Source: a bacterium (GTDB lineage Bacteria; SZUA-182; DTGQ01). Taken from it: a DNA stretch of 14,052 nucleotides. The stretch's first letter is position 1. Each line of letters opens with the position of its first letter. The position numbers were made by a program, and so were the translations under genes. Location of the stretch: the NCBI GenBank assembly GCA_023512255.1, contig JAILZY010000085.1, positions 1 to 14,052 of the forward strand. Reading direction: 5' to 3'. Under the pieces are notes generated by a model. It had not been told where the DNA came from, searched no databases, and was given only the letters and a program-made list of their open reading frames with translations. This document shows positions 1-7,238 of this stretch, in pieces.

Positions 1-18
1 GCATTTTAAAATCAATCA

Positions 19-47
19 GTTAACTTTCACAAAATGTGTGAGTTAAC
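19..47 (-). terminator. Hairpin downstream of leuS, possible terminator
   Basis: A 13-pair stem with one T-T mismatch and one G-U pair (19-31 against 35-47) closes on a three-base AAA loop, 48 bases past the leuS stop. On the minus strand it is followed by a mixed T-rich stretch (TGATTGATTTT) rather than a clean U-tract. It may be a weak intrinsic terminator, an mRNA 3'-end stabiliser, or an operator-like palindrome (GTTAACT...AGTTAAC). Confidence 0.35.
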
Positions 48-94
48 ATTCTGGAATATAAAGCTTTTCAGGTGTTCACTTCTGGATTCCAGGA

Positions 95-2668
95 TCATTG
101 GATGACGAAATTCACAATCTTATCCGGCACGACCACTACCTTTTTAATAGTGCGGCCGTCGAGCAGCTCACGGACACGGTCAAGCCTTTTGGCTGTGTTT
201 TCAAGCTCTTTTGGTGAAGCTCCTGGCTCGGTAGCAAATACCCCTCGGAGTTTCCCATTCACCTGGACCGCAATCTCGATCTCCTCCAGTCTGGCCAAAT
301 CCTCGTCATAGGCTGGAAAGCTGGCCAGGAATATAGATTGCTCATGCCCAAGGTGATTTCTCCACAGCTCTTCGGCAATGTGTGGGGCAAAGGGGGCCAG
401 GGTAATCAAAAACCGCTCGGCCAGCTCCTTAGTAAAAGAATCCCGAATCTGCGCCGCCTGATTGATAAATTCCATAAAGGCACTCACAGCCGTATTCAAC
501 TTGAAGGAGTTTACCCTTTCCTCAACCTTTTTGATCAGTCGATTGATAAGCTGCTCTGCTTTTCTAGAGGGCTGCTCAGCCTGAAACGGGCCTGCGGTAA
601 TGAATTGCCAGCTCTTTTTCAGGAAGGCGTAGCATCCCTTGATGCCCTCATCATTCCACTCAGAGTCAGCGGTCGGATCACCGGCAAAAAGCTCATAGAG
701 GCGCAGCGAATCTGTGCCGTACTGCTTGACTAAATCATCTGGATTTACCCCATTTCCCTTTGACTTGCTCATCTTTTCCAGAGATTTTTTTAGCAGCGTC
801 CCGCATATCGGACAAAATACCTGCTCTTTCCCAAAATCAGCCTTGATCTGCTCTTCGAATATCCAGCGATTGCACTGCTCGCACCGATAAGCTGCTCGGC
901 AGATCATCCCCTGATTGAAAAGCTGCTCAAATGGCTCCTCAAATGGAACTATTCCCTCATCGAACAGGAACTTGGTCCAAAATCGGGCATACAGCAGATG
1001 AAGCACTGCATGCTCGATTCCGCCGACGTACATATCGACTGGAAGCCATTGTTTGATATCCTCTTGTCTGGCTATACCCTGGTCGTAGTGAGGGGAAGCA
1101 TAGCGGATGAAATACCAGCTTGAGCCTGCCCACTGCGGCATGGTATCGGTCTCTCGCCTGGCCGGGCCGCCGCATGATGGACAGCTCGTATTGACCCAGT
1201 CGCTGATGGCCGCCAGGGGCGATTCTGCATCGCCGGTAGGCTGATACGACTCGACATCCGGCAATTTAACCGGCAGCTCACTCTCCGGCACTGGAACCGT
1301 ACCGCATCGCTGACAATGCACAATCGGAATCGGCTCTCCCCAATACCGCTGCCGAGCAAAAATCCAATCCCTAAGCTTATAATCAACGGTAAATTTCCCC
1401 TTCCCCTCTCGAGACAGCTCCTCAACAACCCTTTTCTTGGCCTCCTCGACTGTCAGGGAGTTCAGGTAGCCGGAATTGATCAAGATACCATCACCCGTAT
1501 AGGCAAAGACCAGATTACCTTGCTCGTCCCGCTCGGCCTGCTCCGAATAGATGACCTCGACAATTGGTAGACCGAATTTTTTAGCGAATTCAAAATCCCT
1601 CTGGTCATGAGCGGGAACAGACATGATGGCTCCGGTGCCGTAATCCATCAGCACGTAATCTGAAATGAAAATAGGAATGGACTGATTATTAACCGGATTG
1701 ACTGCATAGCTTCCGGTAAAACTTCCGGTTTTTTCGCTGCTGGTAACCTTTTGTCTGTCTACGGATGAGAGCGTCCTGGCTCGCTGAATGTAAGCATTTA
1801 CCTCAGCCTCTCTTTCCGGTGTGGTTATTCTGGCTACCAGGGGATGCTCAGGCGCAAGGACCATGAAGGTTGCTCCAAAAAGGGTATCTGGTCTGGTGGT
1901 AAAAACCTCAAGTTGAACTTCTTCCTGATCGACCGTAGTTACGGTAAAGTAAACGATTGCCCCCACCGATCGACCGATCCAGTTTCTCTGCATCTCTTTA
2001 ACCTTCTCTGGCCACTTTAGCCTGTCCAAATCATTCAGCAGCCGCTCGGCATAGGCAGTGATCCTGAGCATCCACTGCTTCTTGTCGATCCTTCTGATAT
2101 TTGTCCCTCCGCACCGCTCGCATTTTCCCCCTTCGGTTTCCTCATTGGCTAGGACCACCCGGCATGAATCGCACCAGTTCACCGGCTGCTGCTTCTGGTA
2201 GGCAAGCCCCTTTTTGAACATCTGCAGGAAAATCCACTGGGTCCATTTATAGTATTCAAGATCAGTAGTGCTGATCTCCCGCGTCCAGTCGTAGATACAG
2301 CCTATCTCCTTCAACTGCCGCTTCATGTTCTCGATATTCTTCCGGGTACTAACGGTTGGATGGATCCCCTTCTTGATAGCGTCAGTTTCAGCCGGAAGGC
2401 CAAAATTATCCCAGCCCATGGGATGGAGCACCTTAAACCCTTTTAGCATCTGGTAGCGACTCCAAACATCGCTGATCACATAGCCGCGCCAGTGCCCTAC
2501 GTGAAGCCCTGAGCCGGATGGGTACGGGAACATGTCCAGGCAATAGTAAGAGGGACGGTCCTTATAGATTGGATTGTCAACAAAGTGCAGTTTCTCTTCC
2601 TCCCACTTCTCTCTCCAGTAAGCCTCAAAGGAAGCTGGCTGATACAAATTTTCTCTGCTTTTGGTCAT
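95..2668 (-). CDS. leuS: Leucyl-tRNA synthetase
   Basis: Class I aminoacyl-tRNA synthetase that charges tRNA-Leu with leucine in the cytoplasm. From the chosen ATG it is 857 aa, normal for bacterial LeuS. The HIGH-type motif is HVGH (residues 56-59) after PYPSGSGL. The CP1 editing domain shows TRPDT (about 258) and GTGAIMSVPAHDQRD (about 344-358). The catalytic lysine loop is KMSKS (632-636). CxxC pairs at about 166/183, 452/496 and 596/619 suggest zinc-binding modules, the last being a Cys4 insert just before KMSKS. The C-terminal anticodon-binding and editing-proofreading end (IAVQVNGKLRG) is intact. The frame also opens at a GTG three codons upstream (2677), but GAGGAG overlaps that GTG and sits 8 bases before the ATG, so the ATG is preferred. 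I see no T-box leader. It is divergent from the BsuPI-like gene and stands alone here. Confidence 0.97.
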   Translation of the reverse strand: MTKSRENLYQPASFEAYWREKWEEEKLHFVDNPIYKDRPSYYCLDMFPYPSGSGLHVGHWRGYVISDVWSRYQMLKGFKVLHPMGWDNFGLPAETDAIKKGIHPTVSTRKNIENMKRQLKEIGCIYDWTREISTTDLEYYKWTQWIFLQMFKKGLAYQKQQPVNWCDSCRVVLANEETEGGKCERCGGTNIRRIDKKQWMLRITAYAERLLNDLDRLKWPEKVKEMQRNWIGRSVGAIVYFTVTTVDQEEVQLEVFTTRPDTLFGATFMVLAPEHPLVARITTPEREAEVNAYIQRARTLSSVDRQKVTSSEKTGSFTGSYAVNPVNNQSIPIFISDYVLMDYGTGAIMSVPAHDQRDFEFAKKFGLPIVEVIYSEQAERDEQGNLVFAYTGDGILINSGYLNSLTVEEAKKRVVEELSREGKGKFTVDYKLRDWIFARQRYWGEPIPIVHCQRCGTVPVPESELPVKLPDVESYQPTGDAESPLAAISDWVNTSCPSCGGPARRETDTMPQWAGSSWYFIRYASPHYDQGIARQEDIKQWLPVDMYVGGIEHAVLHLLYARFWTKFLFDEGIVPFEEPFEQLFNQGMICRAAYRCEQCNRWIFEEQIKADFGKEQVFCPICGTLLKKSLEKMSKSKGNGVNPDDLVKQYGTDSLRLYELFAGDPTADSEWNDEGIKGCYAFLKKSWQFITAGPFQAEQPSRKAEQLINRLIKKVEERVNSFKLNTAVSAFMEFINQAAQIRDSFTKELAERFLITLAPFAPHIAEELWRNHLGHEQSIFLASFPAYDEDLARLEEIEIAVQVNGKLRGVFATEPGASPKELENTAKRLDRVRELLDGRTIKKVVVVPDKIVNFVIQ

Positions 2669-2676
2669 TATGTTCA

Positions 2677-2682
2677 CTCCTC
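2677..2682 (-). promoter_or_regulatory. Shine-Dalgarno of leuS, decides the start
   Basis: GAGGAG on the minus strand lies 8 bases before the ATG at 2668 and overlaps the in-frame GTG at 2677. The spacing fits only the ATG. Confidence 0.75.
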
Positions 2683-2994
2683 AACTTTAGGAAATATTAT
2701 CTTCAAAAAAGAAGAACAAGAGTTTTGAGATTAAGGTGTGCCGAAGCTATCTTTTGCCGATTATTCAATCACCAAAAGATAACTATATCATTTCTTCCCC
2801 TCTTACGGCAATAGGGCAGAGAGGGTAATCAAAACTAAAAGATAAGGGTTAAAAGATAAGAGTTATCAGAAATAAAAAAGCTGGAAAATAAAAAGCTGGA
2901 ATTTATTTCTAGTGGAAGATAAGGCGCAAGAAGAGAGGGGCATCTTTTAGAGGCGCATCTTTCGGTAAGGGATTTATATTATTCAGTAAGGCAT
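2683..2994. other. Divergent intergenic region leuS / BsuPI-like gene
   Basis: About 410 bases (2669-3090) separate two divergent genes, so promoters for both should lie here. This part holds short direct repeats: a 14-bp unit AAAAGATAAGGGTT at 2837-2850 repeated at 2851-2864 with one change, and an A-rich AAATAAAAA(A)GCTGGA unit twice between 2871 and 2900. GGCATCTTTTAGA and GGCGCATCTTTCG at about 2939-2973 are a further degenerate pair. I see no convincing leuS promoter and no T-box antiterminator sequence. Confidence 0.5.
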
Positions 2995-3022
2995 TTGTTA
3001 TGAGAATTGCCGATAGAATAAT
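2995..3022 (+). promoter_or_regulatory. Possible sigma70-type promoter of the BsuPI-like gene
   Basis: TTGTTA (2995-3000) and AATAAT (3017-3022) are separated by 16 bases and resemble -35 and -10 boxes at 4/6 and 5/6 matches. They lie about 70 bases before the ATG at 3091. The region is AT-rich, so a chance match is possible. Confidence 0.4.
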
Positions 3023-3090
3023 CACTCTGAAAAATCACCTTTAAAAAATTCACCTTCACCTTAAGACTTTGTAACCAGGAGGCCAATAGT

Positions 3091-3972
3091 ATGAAAAAGT
3101 TAAGTTTATCTTTGACAATTATGCTGATTGCGGCTAGCAGCATAGCCGCAGGAGGACACTCTTTGGCTGCTTTTTCCCCTTCATCTTCCCATATCCTGAG
3201 GATGCTCAGGCTGCGGGCCGCGGTCAAAACCGATCAGCCTGAGTACGCGCTAGGACAGCCAGTCAGCATAATCTTTGAGGTGACTAACCCGTGGACAAGA
3301 CCAGTCAGAGTCGATTTTTCAGATAATCAGGGTTTTGATGTGATCGTAAGAAACTCTTTCGGCTTTCCCATCTGGCAACTTTCTTCCGATCAGAGCTATT
3401 CTTCGGCTTTTAGCAATATCGAGCTTGGGCCAGGCGAAACCGAAAGGTTTCAAATTCAGTGGGATCAGAAGGATATACATGGCCTTTCGGTGCCAGCAGG
3501 CCTTTATACGGTTCGGGCTTTTTTGACTGCGGCTACAGGAAGAGTTAGCTGTTCTGATTACACGCAAATCAGGATCAGGCCACAAGAGGCCTCAAATGCC
3601 TATATCCAGGATTATCAAAACAGCGGCTGCAATGTGGAAGAAGCAGGACGGCTAGCTGGAGAAGAAGAAAGGGATAAATTTAGCGCCGAGTGGCGGGATG
3701 GACTTCTTTATCTATATCATCAGAACGCCACCTACAATTGCTGTATAGAAGAGATTGCCATAACTATGAATATGGCGGATAGGATTATCTGGATTTATGA
3801 GGAGGAAATCTTAGAGGGTGATGGATGCCGCTGCATGTGCAATTATGATCTTACGACCACAGTTGCTGGTCTCTCTGCCGGAGTTTACACAGTAAGGTTT
3901 TACAATAAAAAAACCAAAAGATTTCTTGGAGAAATCCCCATAGTGGTGGTCCCTTGGGCATCACAGCCTTAA
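3091..3972 (+). CDS. Secreted BsuPI-like domain protein with Cys-rich C-terminal module
   Basis: A 293-aa exported protein. AGGAGG lies 8 bases before the ATG. Residues 1-27 form a Sec signal peptide (MKK, hydrophobic core, likely cut near SLA/A). Residues about 42-162 match the BsuPI type of beta-sandwich: TDQPEYALGQPVSIIFEVTN at the start, a central F-D-V-I-V strand, then a proline/glycine turn and GLYTVRAFL near the end. BsuPI was named for a Bacillus intracellular protease inhibitor, but most family members are uncharacterised, so inhibitor function is not implied. Residues about 200-290 are a second beta-rich unit with paired cysteines (217, 218) and a C-x-C-x-C cluster (246, 248, 250) followed by YDLTTTVAGLSAGVYTVRFY. 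These cysteines could bind metal or form disulfides. It has no operon partner; the role is unknown. Confidence 0.85.
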   Translation: MKKLSLSLTIMLIAASSIAAGGHSLAAFSPSSSHILRMLRLRAAVKTDQPEYALGQPVSIIFEVTNPWTRPVRVDFSDNQGFDVIVRNSFGFPIWQLSSDQSYSSAFSNIELGPGETERFQIQWDQKDIHGLSVPAGLYTVRAFLTAATGRVSCSDYTQIRIRPQEASNAYIQDYQNSGCNVEEAGRLAGEEERDKFSAEWRDGLLYLYHQNATYNCCIEEIAITMNMADRIIWIYEEEILEGDGCRCMCNYDLTTTVAGLSAGVYTVRFYNKKTKRFLGEIPIVVVPWASQP

Positions 3973-4010
3973 AGATAACGCCTTAAAGATACACAAAAAC
4001 AGACAGCAGT

Positions 4011-4073
4011 AGACAAAAAACAGAATAGCAGAGACCAAAAAACAGAATAAGAGACCAAAAAACAGAATAGCAG
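4011..4073. repeat. Three tandem copies of a 20-22 bp A-rich unit
   Basis: AGACAAAAAACAGAATAGCAG (4011-4031) is followed by near copies at 4032-4051 and 4052-4073. The copies differ by one inserted C and by a two-base gap. It lies just after the BsuPI-like gene and does not look coding. Confidence 0.85.
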
Positions 4074-4405
4074 GAGAGCAGGGTTGTAGTCTGCCCCTTT
4101 GGTGTCCCTCTAATAATGTCCCCACAAAGCCTTTGCTGGACCTTGGAAGGGTTTAGGCCTTGAACTTGAATATTATACCCTTGATATTTAACCTTTGCCT
4201 TTGCTATTTAACCTTTGCCCACTCTGCCCTTTTTTCACTCTTGCGCTTTTGAAAAATCGCTTCCACAGGATCACCCGCATGATCTGCCTGCCACTTTCGC
4301 CCTTGCGCTTTTGAAAATCGCTAAGGCTTATGTTTTTGCTAAAGGCTTATGCTTTTGCTAAAGAAATCCTGACTTTCGCCCTGGCGCTTTTGCTAAGGGT
4401 GTAAT

Positions 4406-4465
4406 TAGCGCCACACGCCTTTGATATCGCTACACCTATGATATCAAGGGTGTACATCGGCGCTG
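4406..4465. other. Large two-part stem-loop upstream of galE
   Basis: Inner stem of 14 pairs: 4415-4428 against 4440-4453, including a perfect TTGATATC/GATATCAA core and two G-U pairs, with an 11-base loop. Beyond a small asymmetric internal loop, GCGCC (4408-4412) pairs with GGCGC (4459-4463), extendable by an A-T pair (4407/4464) and a G-U pair (4406/4465). There is no U-tract on either side, so it is not a clear terminator. It could be a structured RNA element or a palindromic protein site; function is unknown. Confidence 0.5.
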
Positions 4466-4589
4466 CATCTATGATATAGTGTATAAAATAACCGTCTCGA
4501 GAATATCGGGAGAATAGGCCAAAGCCTCGTCCGGCTTGTAAATATAAGTAGGCAATAATACTACACTTTTGCAGAAATTTCTTAGCGCC

Positions 4590-4618
4590 TTGACATCCTT
4601 GAAAGTTACCTCTAATAG
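4590..4618 (+). promoter_or_regulatory. Possible galE promoter
   Basis: A perfect TTGACA -35 box (4590-4595) is followed after 17 bases by TAATAG (4613-4618), a weak -10. The implied leader of roughly 95 bases contains a 16-bp tandem repeat. A second option is TTGGAG (4641-4646), 18 bases, GATAAT (4665-4670). Confidence 0.4.
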
Positions 4619-4674
4619 CAAATCCAGCAAAATCAAGGCCTTGGAGAAAAAGTGCAAAAGCATAGATAATATAA

Positions 4675-4706
4675 AAGTTGATAATCCTTGAAGTTGATAA
4701 TCCGTC
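4675..4706. repeat. 16-bp tandem repeat in the galE leader
   Basis: AAGTTGATAATCCTTG (4675-4690) is repeated directly at 4691-4706, the first 13 bases being identical. It ends just before the galE ribosome site AAGGAGG (4707-4713), so copy-number change would alter the leader length. Confidence 0.85.
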
Positions 4707-4718
4707 AAGGAGGAGCGA

Positions 4719-5744
4719 ATGAGAATATTAGTAACCGGAGGAGCAGGCTATATCGGCAGTCATACCTGCTTGGAATTGTTGCAGGCTGGATATGAGATTA
4801 TTGTTGTGGATAATCTGGTCAACAGCCAAGAAGAGTCGTTAAAGAGGGTTCAGCAGCTGGCCGGCAAAACGCTTCAGTTCCATAAGGCAGATCTGCTCGA
4901 CAAAGAGGCCCTAAGAGCTATTTTTGACTATGCGGGGGGGGATATAGAGGCGGTCATTCACTTTGCTGGTCTTAAGGCAGTTGGTGAGTCAGTAGCCGAG
5001 CCGCTGCGCTACTACCATAACAATGTTACCGGAACACTTATGCTACTTGAGGTTATGAGCGAGCACAAGGTCAAAAATCTGGTTTTTAGCTCCTCAGCCA
5101 CTGTCTATGGAGATCCGGCCATGGTTCCGATTACCGAAGATTTTCCGCTCTCGCCGACTAACCCTTATGGACGATCAAAGCTGATGATCGAAGAGATACT
5201 GAGAGACGTTCACCGGGCAGATACTTCCTGGAATATCGCTCTCTTGCGCTACTTCAATCCGGTAGGGGCGCATCCGAGCGGGAGAATCGGCGAATCACCA
5301 AGCGGCATACCCAACAATCTCCTCCCTTATATCTCTCAGGTGGCAGTTGGCAGGCTGGCTGAGCTATCTGTATTCGGGAATGATTATCCGACCCGCGACG
5401 GCACCGGCGTCAGGGACTATATTCATGTCGTGGACCTGGCTGTCGGCCACCTCAAGGCCCTGGAGAAGCTGGCTGAAAAACCAGGGGTTGTAACCTACAA
5501 TCTCGGCACCGGACGGGGATACAGCGTTCTTGAAGTGATCAAAGCCTTCGAGCGAGCTTCAGGGAGAAAAATCCCTTATCGAATCACGGGCCGAAGGCCG
5601 GGCGATGTGGCCACCTGCTATGCCGATCCATCAAAGGCCCAGGCGGAGCTTGGCTGGTTTGCGATCCGGGGGATTGATGAGATGTGCGCTGATACCTGGC
5701 GCTGGCAGTCAGCTAATCCGAACGGCTACGGCGAGGCACCATAA
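4719..5744 (+). CDS. galE: UDP-glucose 4-epimerase
   Basis: Interconverts UDP-glucose and UDP-galactose in the cytoplasm (Leloir pathway), supplying galactose for surface polysaccharides. The protein has 341 aa; Escherichia coli GalE has 338. It is an extended short-chain dehydrogenase/reductase: the NAD-binding GGAGYIG (7-13), D31 at the end of the second strand, SSSATVYG (124-131) with the catalytic serine, and the YGRSK active site (Tyr150, Lys154). [12 protein letters not shown] and the terminal [14 protein letters not shown] are also typical of GalE. The start ATG follows AAGGAGG by 5 bases. The stop codon overlaps the next ATG by one base (TAATG), which suggests translational coupling to the Tat lipoprotein gene. 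Its last 27 bases are part of a 93-bp tandem duplication. A related sugar-nucleotide epimerase specificity cannot be excluded. Confidence 0.95.
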   Translation: MRILVTGGAGYIGSHTCLELLQAGYEIIVVDNLVNSQEESLKRVQQLAGKTLQFHKADLLDKEALRAIFDYAGGDIEAVIHFAGLKAVGESVAEPLRYYHNNVTGTLMLLEVMSEHKVKNLVFSSSATVYGDPAMVPITEDFPLSPTNPYGRSKLMIEEILRDVHRADTSWNIALLRYFNPVGAHPSGRIGESPSGIPNNLLPYISQVAVGRLAELSVFGNDYPTRDGTGVRDYIHVVDLAVGHLKALEKLAEKPGVVTYNLGTGRGYSVLEVIKAFERASGRKIPYRITGRRPGDVATCYADPSKAQAELGWFAIRGIDEMCADTWRWQSANPNGYGEAP

Positions 5745-5909
5745 TGAAAGCCCCTAATGATCACCAGAAAGAGGAAGCTGGACGATCCTTTTATCAAGAG
5801 AAAAAGGAAGCCGAACGGCTACGGCGAGGCACCATAATGAAAGCCCCTAATGATCACCAGAAAGAGGAAGCTGGACGATCCCTTTATCAAGAGAAAAAGG
5901 AAGCCGAAC
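5718..5909. repeat. 93-bp tandem duplication across the galE / lipoprotein junction
   Basis: 5718-5810 and 5811-5903 are 93 bp each and differ at one base (T to C in a CTTTTATC / CCTTTATC context), followed by a 6-base stub of a third copy. Each copy carries the galE tail, a GAGG ribosome site, an ATG (5744 and 5837) and the first codons of the next gene. Because 93 is a multiple of three, the downstream frame is kept. Confidence 0.97.
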
Positions 5910-6928
5910 TATACCTTGCCCAAGATCCCCTAAAGCAGGAGCAGGGCGGAGGGCTGATGAGTCGCCGGGATTTTCTTTGGAAGTCGCCTGCCGCACTGGC
6001 CGCAGCAGCGGCTTTCGGGCTGACTGCGGCAGCCGGCTGTAAGGGCCGTGCTGGGGGTGATGGTGGAGACAGCAGTCTGGTGGGTGGTGGACAGCCCCAC
6101 TCTAAGCTAGGTGAGCAGGCTGGGCCTGCTGAGCCTGACCCAGGCTCATGGTGGTATAAGGATGGATTTGTCGTTCATGAGGCGGTAGACACTAGGCGAC
6201 TTGCTGCCGAGGGAATCATTCTTGCCCGTGTTGGCGGATCGTGGCGTGAGTTTAAGGTGATCGAACTTCCCGAGCGGTTTGTGGTCTGGAGTCTTAGGGC
6301 TAGACTAGAGCGGCTTTCAAGAATGCTCGAATTTGGCGGCATAGATCCACGAGATCTTGCCGGATCGCACAATGCCTGCGTAGCCACCTATGGTGGCCCC
6401 TGCCGGGACTCTAGCATATCGCTCAATACGGCCTACAAGGGAATGGGATTTGTGGTCAAGGCTCCAAAGCTGGCCGAGGCTGTCCATCAGATCATCGAGG
6501 CGAGGCTTAGGATCGAGCGGGATACAGCCGGTGATCCAGCCGGGGAGATTCAGGCCAAGGTAAGATTTTTAGCTGAATTCTACCATGAGAATGCAGCCAA
6601 TTTTGACCGCACCAAGCAGGTTTCGCTGGAGATTTTCACCTCAGTTGATTTCCAAACCCACACCTTTCTCAATATGATGGTCAACCCGATTGCTTCGGCC
6701 TCATTCCTGGCCTTTCCAACCTTTGAAATTCGGGCCGTGCCTCAGCTCCTGCATCCTAAAAACCCGCAGCTTTCCAGCCTAGAGAAAGACCTTGTCTCCT
6801 ACACCAACGCTATTCATGACTTCATTCACAGCCACGGAGACAGCCAGCGCATGGCTTGTGTCTATCATGTGATTGAGGTGTTTGACGACACCCCAAACGA
6901 GCTGAGCAGGGGAAGACGAATCGCCTGA
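5744..6928 (+). CDS. Unrecognised Tat-exported lipoprotein
   Basis: The full frame is 394 aa, but three in-frame starts are possible: ATG 5744, ATG 5837 (duplicate of the first, same GAGG site 7 bases upstream; 363 aa) and ATG 5957 (GGAGG 5 bases before; 323 aa). Starting at 5957 puts the twin-arginine motif SRRDFLW at residues 2-8. It is followed by an Ala-rich core and a lipobox ending AAAGC, so the product is probably folded in the cytoplasm, exported by Tat and lipid-anchored. The two 31-residue N-terminal copies are charged and probably dispensable. A Gly/Ser-rich linker follows the Cys, then a helix-rich domain of about 270 residues with a conserved-looking stretch around GSHNACVATYGGPCRD and a C-terminal part around HDFIHSHGDSQ. 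I do not recognise the family. Coupling with galE suggests an envelope role, which is inference. Confidence 0.85.
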   Translation: MKAPNDHQKEEAGRSFYQEKKEAERLRRGTIMKAPNDHQKEEAGRSLYQEKKEAELYLAQDPLKQEQGGGLMSRRDFLWKSPAALAAAAAFGLTAAAGCKGRAGGDGGDSSLVGGGQPHSKLGEQAGPAEPDPGSWWYKDGFVVHEAVDTRRLAAEGIILARVGGSWREFKVIELPERFVVWSLRARLERLSRMLEFGGIDPRDLAGSHNACVATYGGPCRDSSISLNTAYKGMGFVVKAPKLAEAVHQIIEARLRIERDTAGDPAGEIQAKVRFLAEFYHENAANFDRTKQVSLEIFTSVDFQTHTFLNMMVNPIASASFLAFPTFEIRAVPQLLHPKNPQLSSLEKDLVSYTNAIHDFIHSHGDSQRMACVYHVIEVFDDTPNELSRGRRIA

Positions 6929-6980
6929 TGCCTATCGTCCGCCTTTATCGCCTGCAAGCTATCCCCAGCCTCTTCGCCTT

Positions 6981-7153
6981 GTGCCTTGGGGGCAGGGCAG
7001 ATGGATCTGTGGCCTGTGCCTGGGGGGCAGGGCAGAATGTGGATTTTGTGGCAGCAGGGCAGTTTTACTATCGCCTGCACCTTGGGGGCAGGGCAGATGG
7101 GCCTGTGCCTGTAGCCTGTGGCCTGCGCCTGGGGGGCAGGGCCGGTGGGCCTG
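6981..7153. repeat. Four G-rich degenerate repeats between convergent genes
   Basis: A core CCT(T)GGGGG(G)CAGGGC occurs four times (near 6984, 7019, 7080 and 7128), each followed by related GGGCCTGTG-like sequence. It lies between the Tat lipoprotein and the secretin, which converge here. The runs of G could form two-layer quadruplexes. A 101-codon plus-strand frame (6928-7233, overlapping the previous stop as TGATG) reads through it, but its LGGRADG-like repeats simply follow the DNA repeat and I do not call it a gene. Confidence 0.8.
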
Positions 7154-7200
7154 TATCCCTCCCTGGCCAGAAATTTTTTGCCTGGCTGCGCTTTTCAGCT

Positions 7201-7238
7201 CAAAGGCTTCTTAGCCGATCAAAGGCTCCTTAGCTGCT
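7201..7238. repeat. 19-bp tandem repeat at the secretin 3' end
   Basis: 7201-7219 (CAAAGGCTTCTTAGCCGAT) and 7220-7238 match at 15 of 19 positions. On the minus strand the repeat covers the last secretin codons (AAKEPLIG) and the stop. Since 19 is not a multiple of three, a gain or loss of one unit would change the C-terminal end. Confidence 0.7.

Larger units (their letters stand above)
3973..4718. other. Gene-free, repeat-rich intergenic region
   Basis: About 745 bases without a supportable gene on either strand. It contains a run of short degenerate direct repeats: GCCTTAAAGATA at 3966-3977 and 3980-3991; an A-rich unit three times at 4011-4073; TATTTAACCTTTGCC at 4185-4199 and 4205-4219; CTTGCGCTTTTGAAAAATCG at 4240-4259 with a near copy at 4302-4320 and a degenerate third near 4381; CTAAGGCTTATGTTTTTG at 4321-4338 with a near copy at 4339-4357. 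A large stem-loop lies at 4406-4465. The last 130 bases carry the likely galE promoter and leader. A 79-codon minus-strand frame here (4469-4708) lacks a ribosome site and is not counted. Confidence 0.6.

Noticed and set aside
2683-2830. T-box riboswitch controlling leuS
   Set aside because: No antiterminator-type GGTGG-x-ACC sequence or specifier stem could be found in the minus-strand leader.
4469-4708. A 79-codon minus-strand frame upstream of galE
   Set aside because: Opens at TTG with no ribosome site, lies over the galE promoter and leader repeat, and has a composition of AT-rich noncoding DNA.
3973-4718. CRISPR array
   Set aside because: The repeats are short, of several unrelated types, degenerate and directly abutting, without regular unique spacers.
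6928-7233. A 101-codon plus-strand frame starting in a TGATG overlap with the Tat lipoprotein stop
   Set aside because: No ribosome site at usable distance. The LGGRADG-like repeats just mirror the G-rich DNA repeat, and the end overlaps the secretin 3' end.
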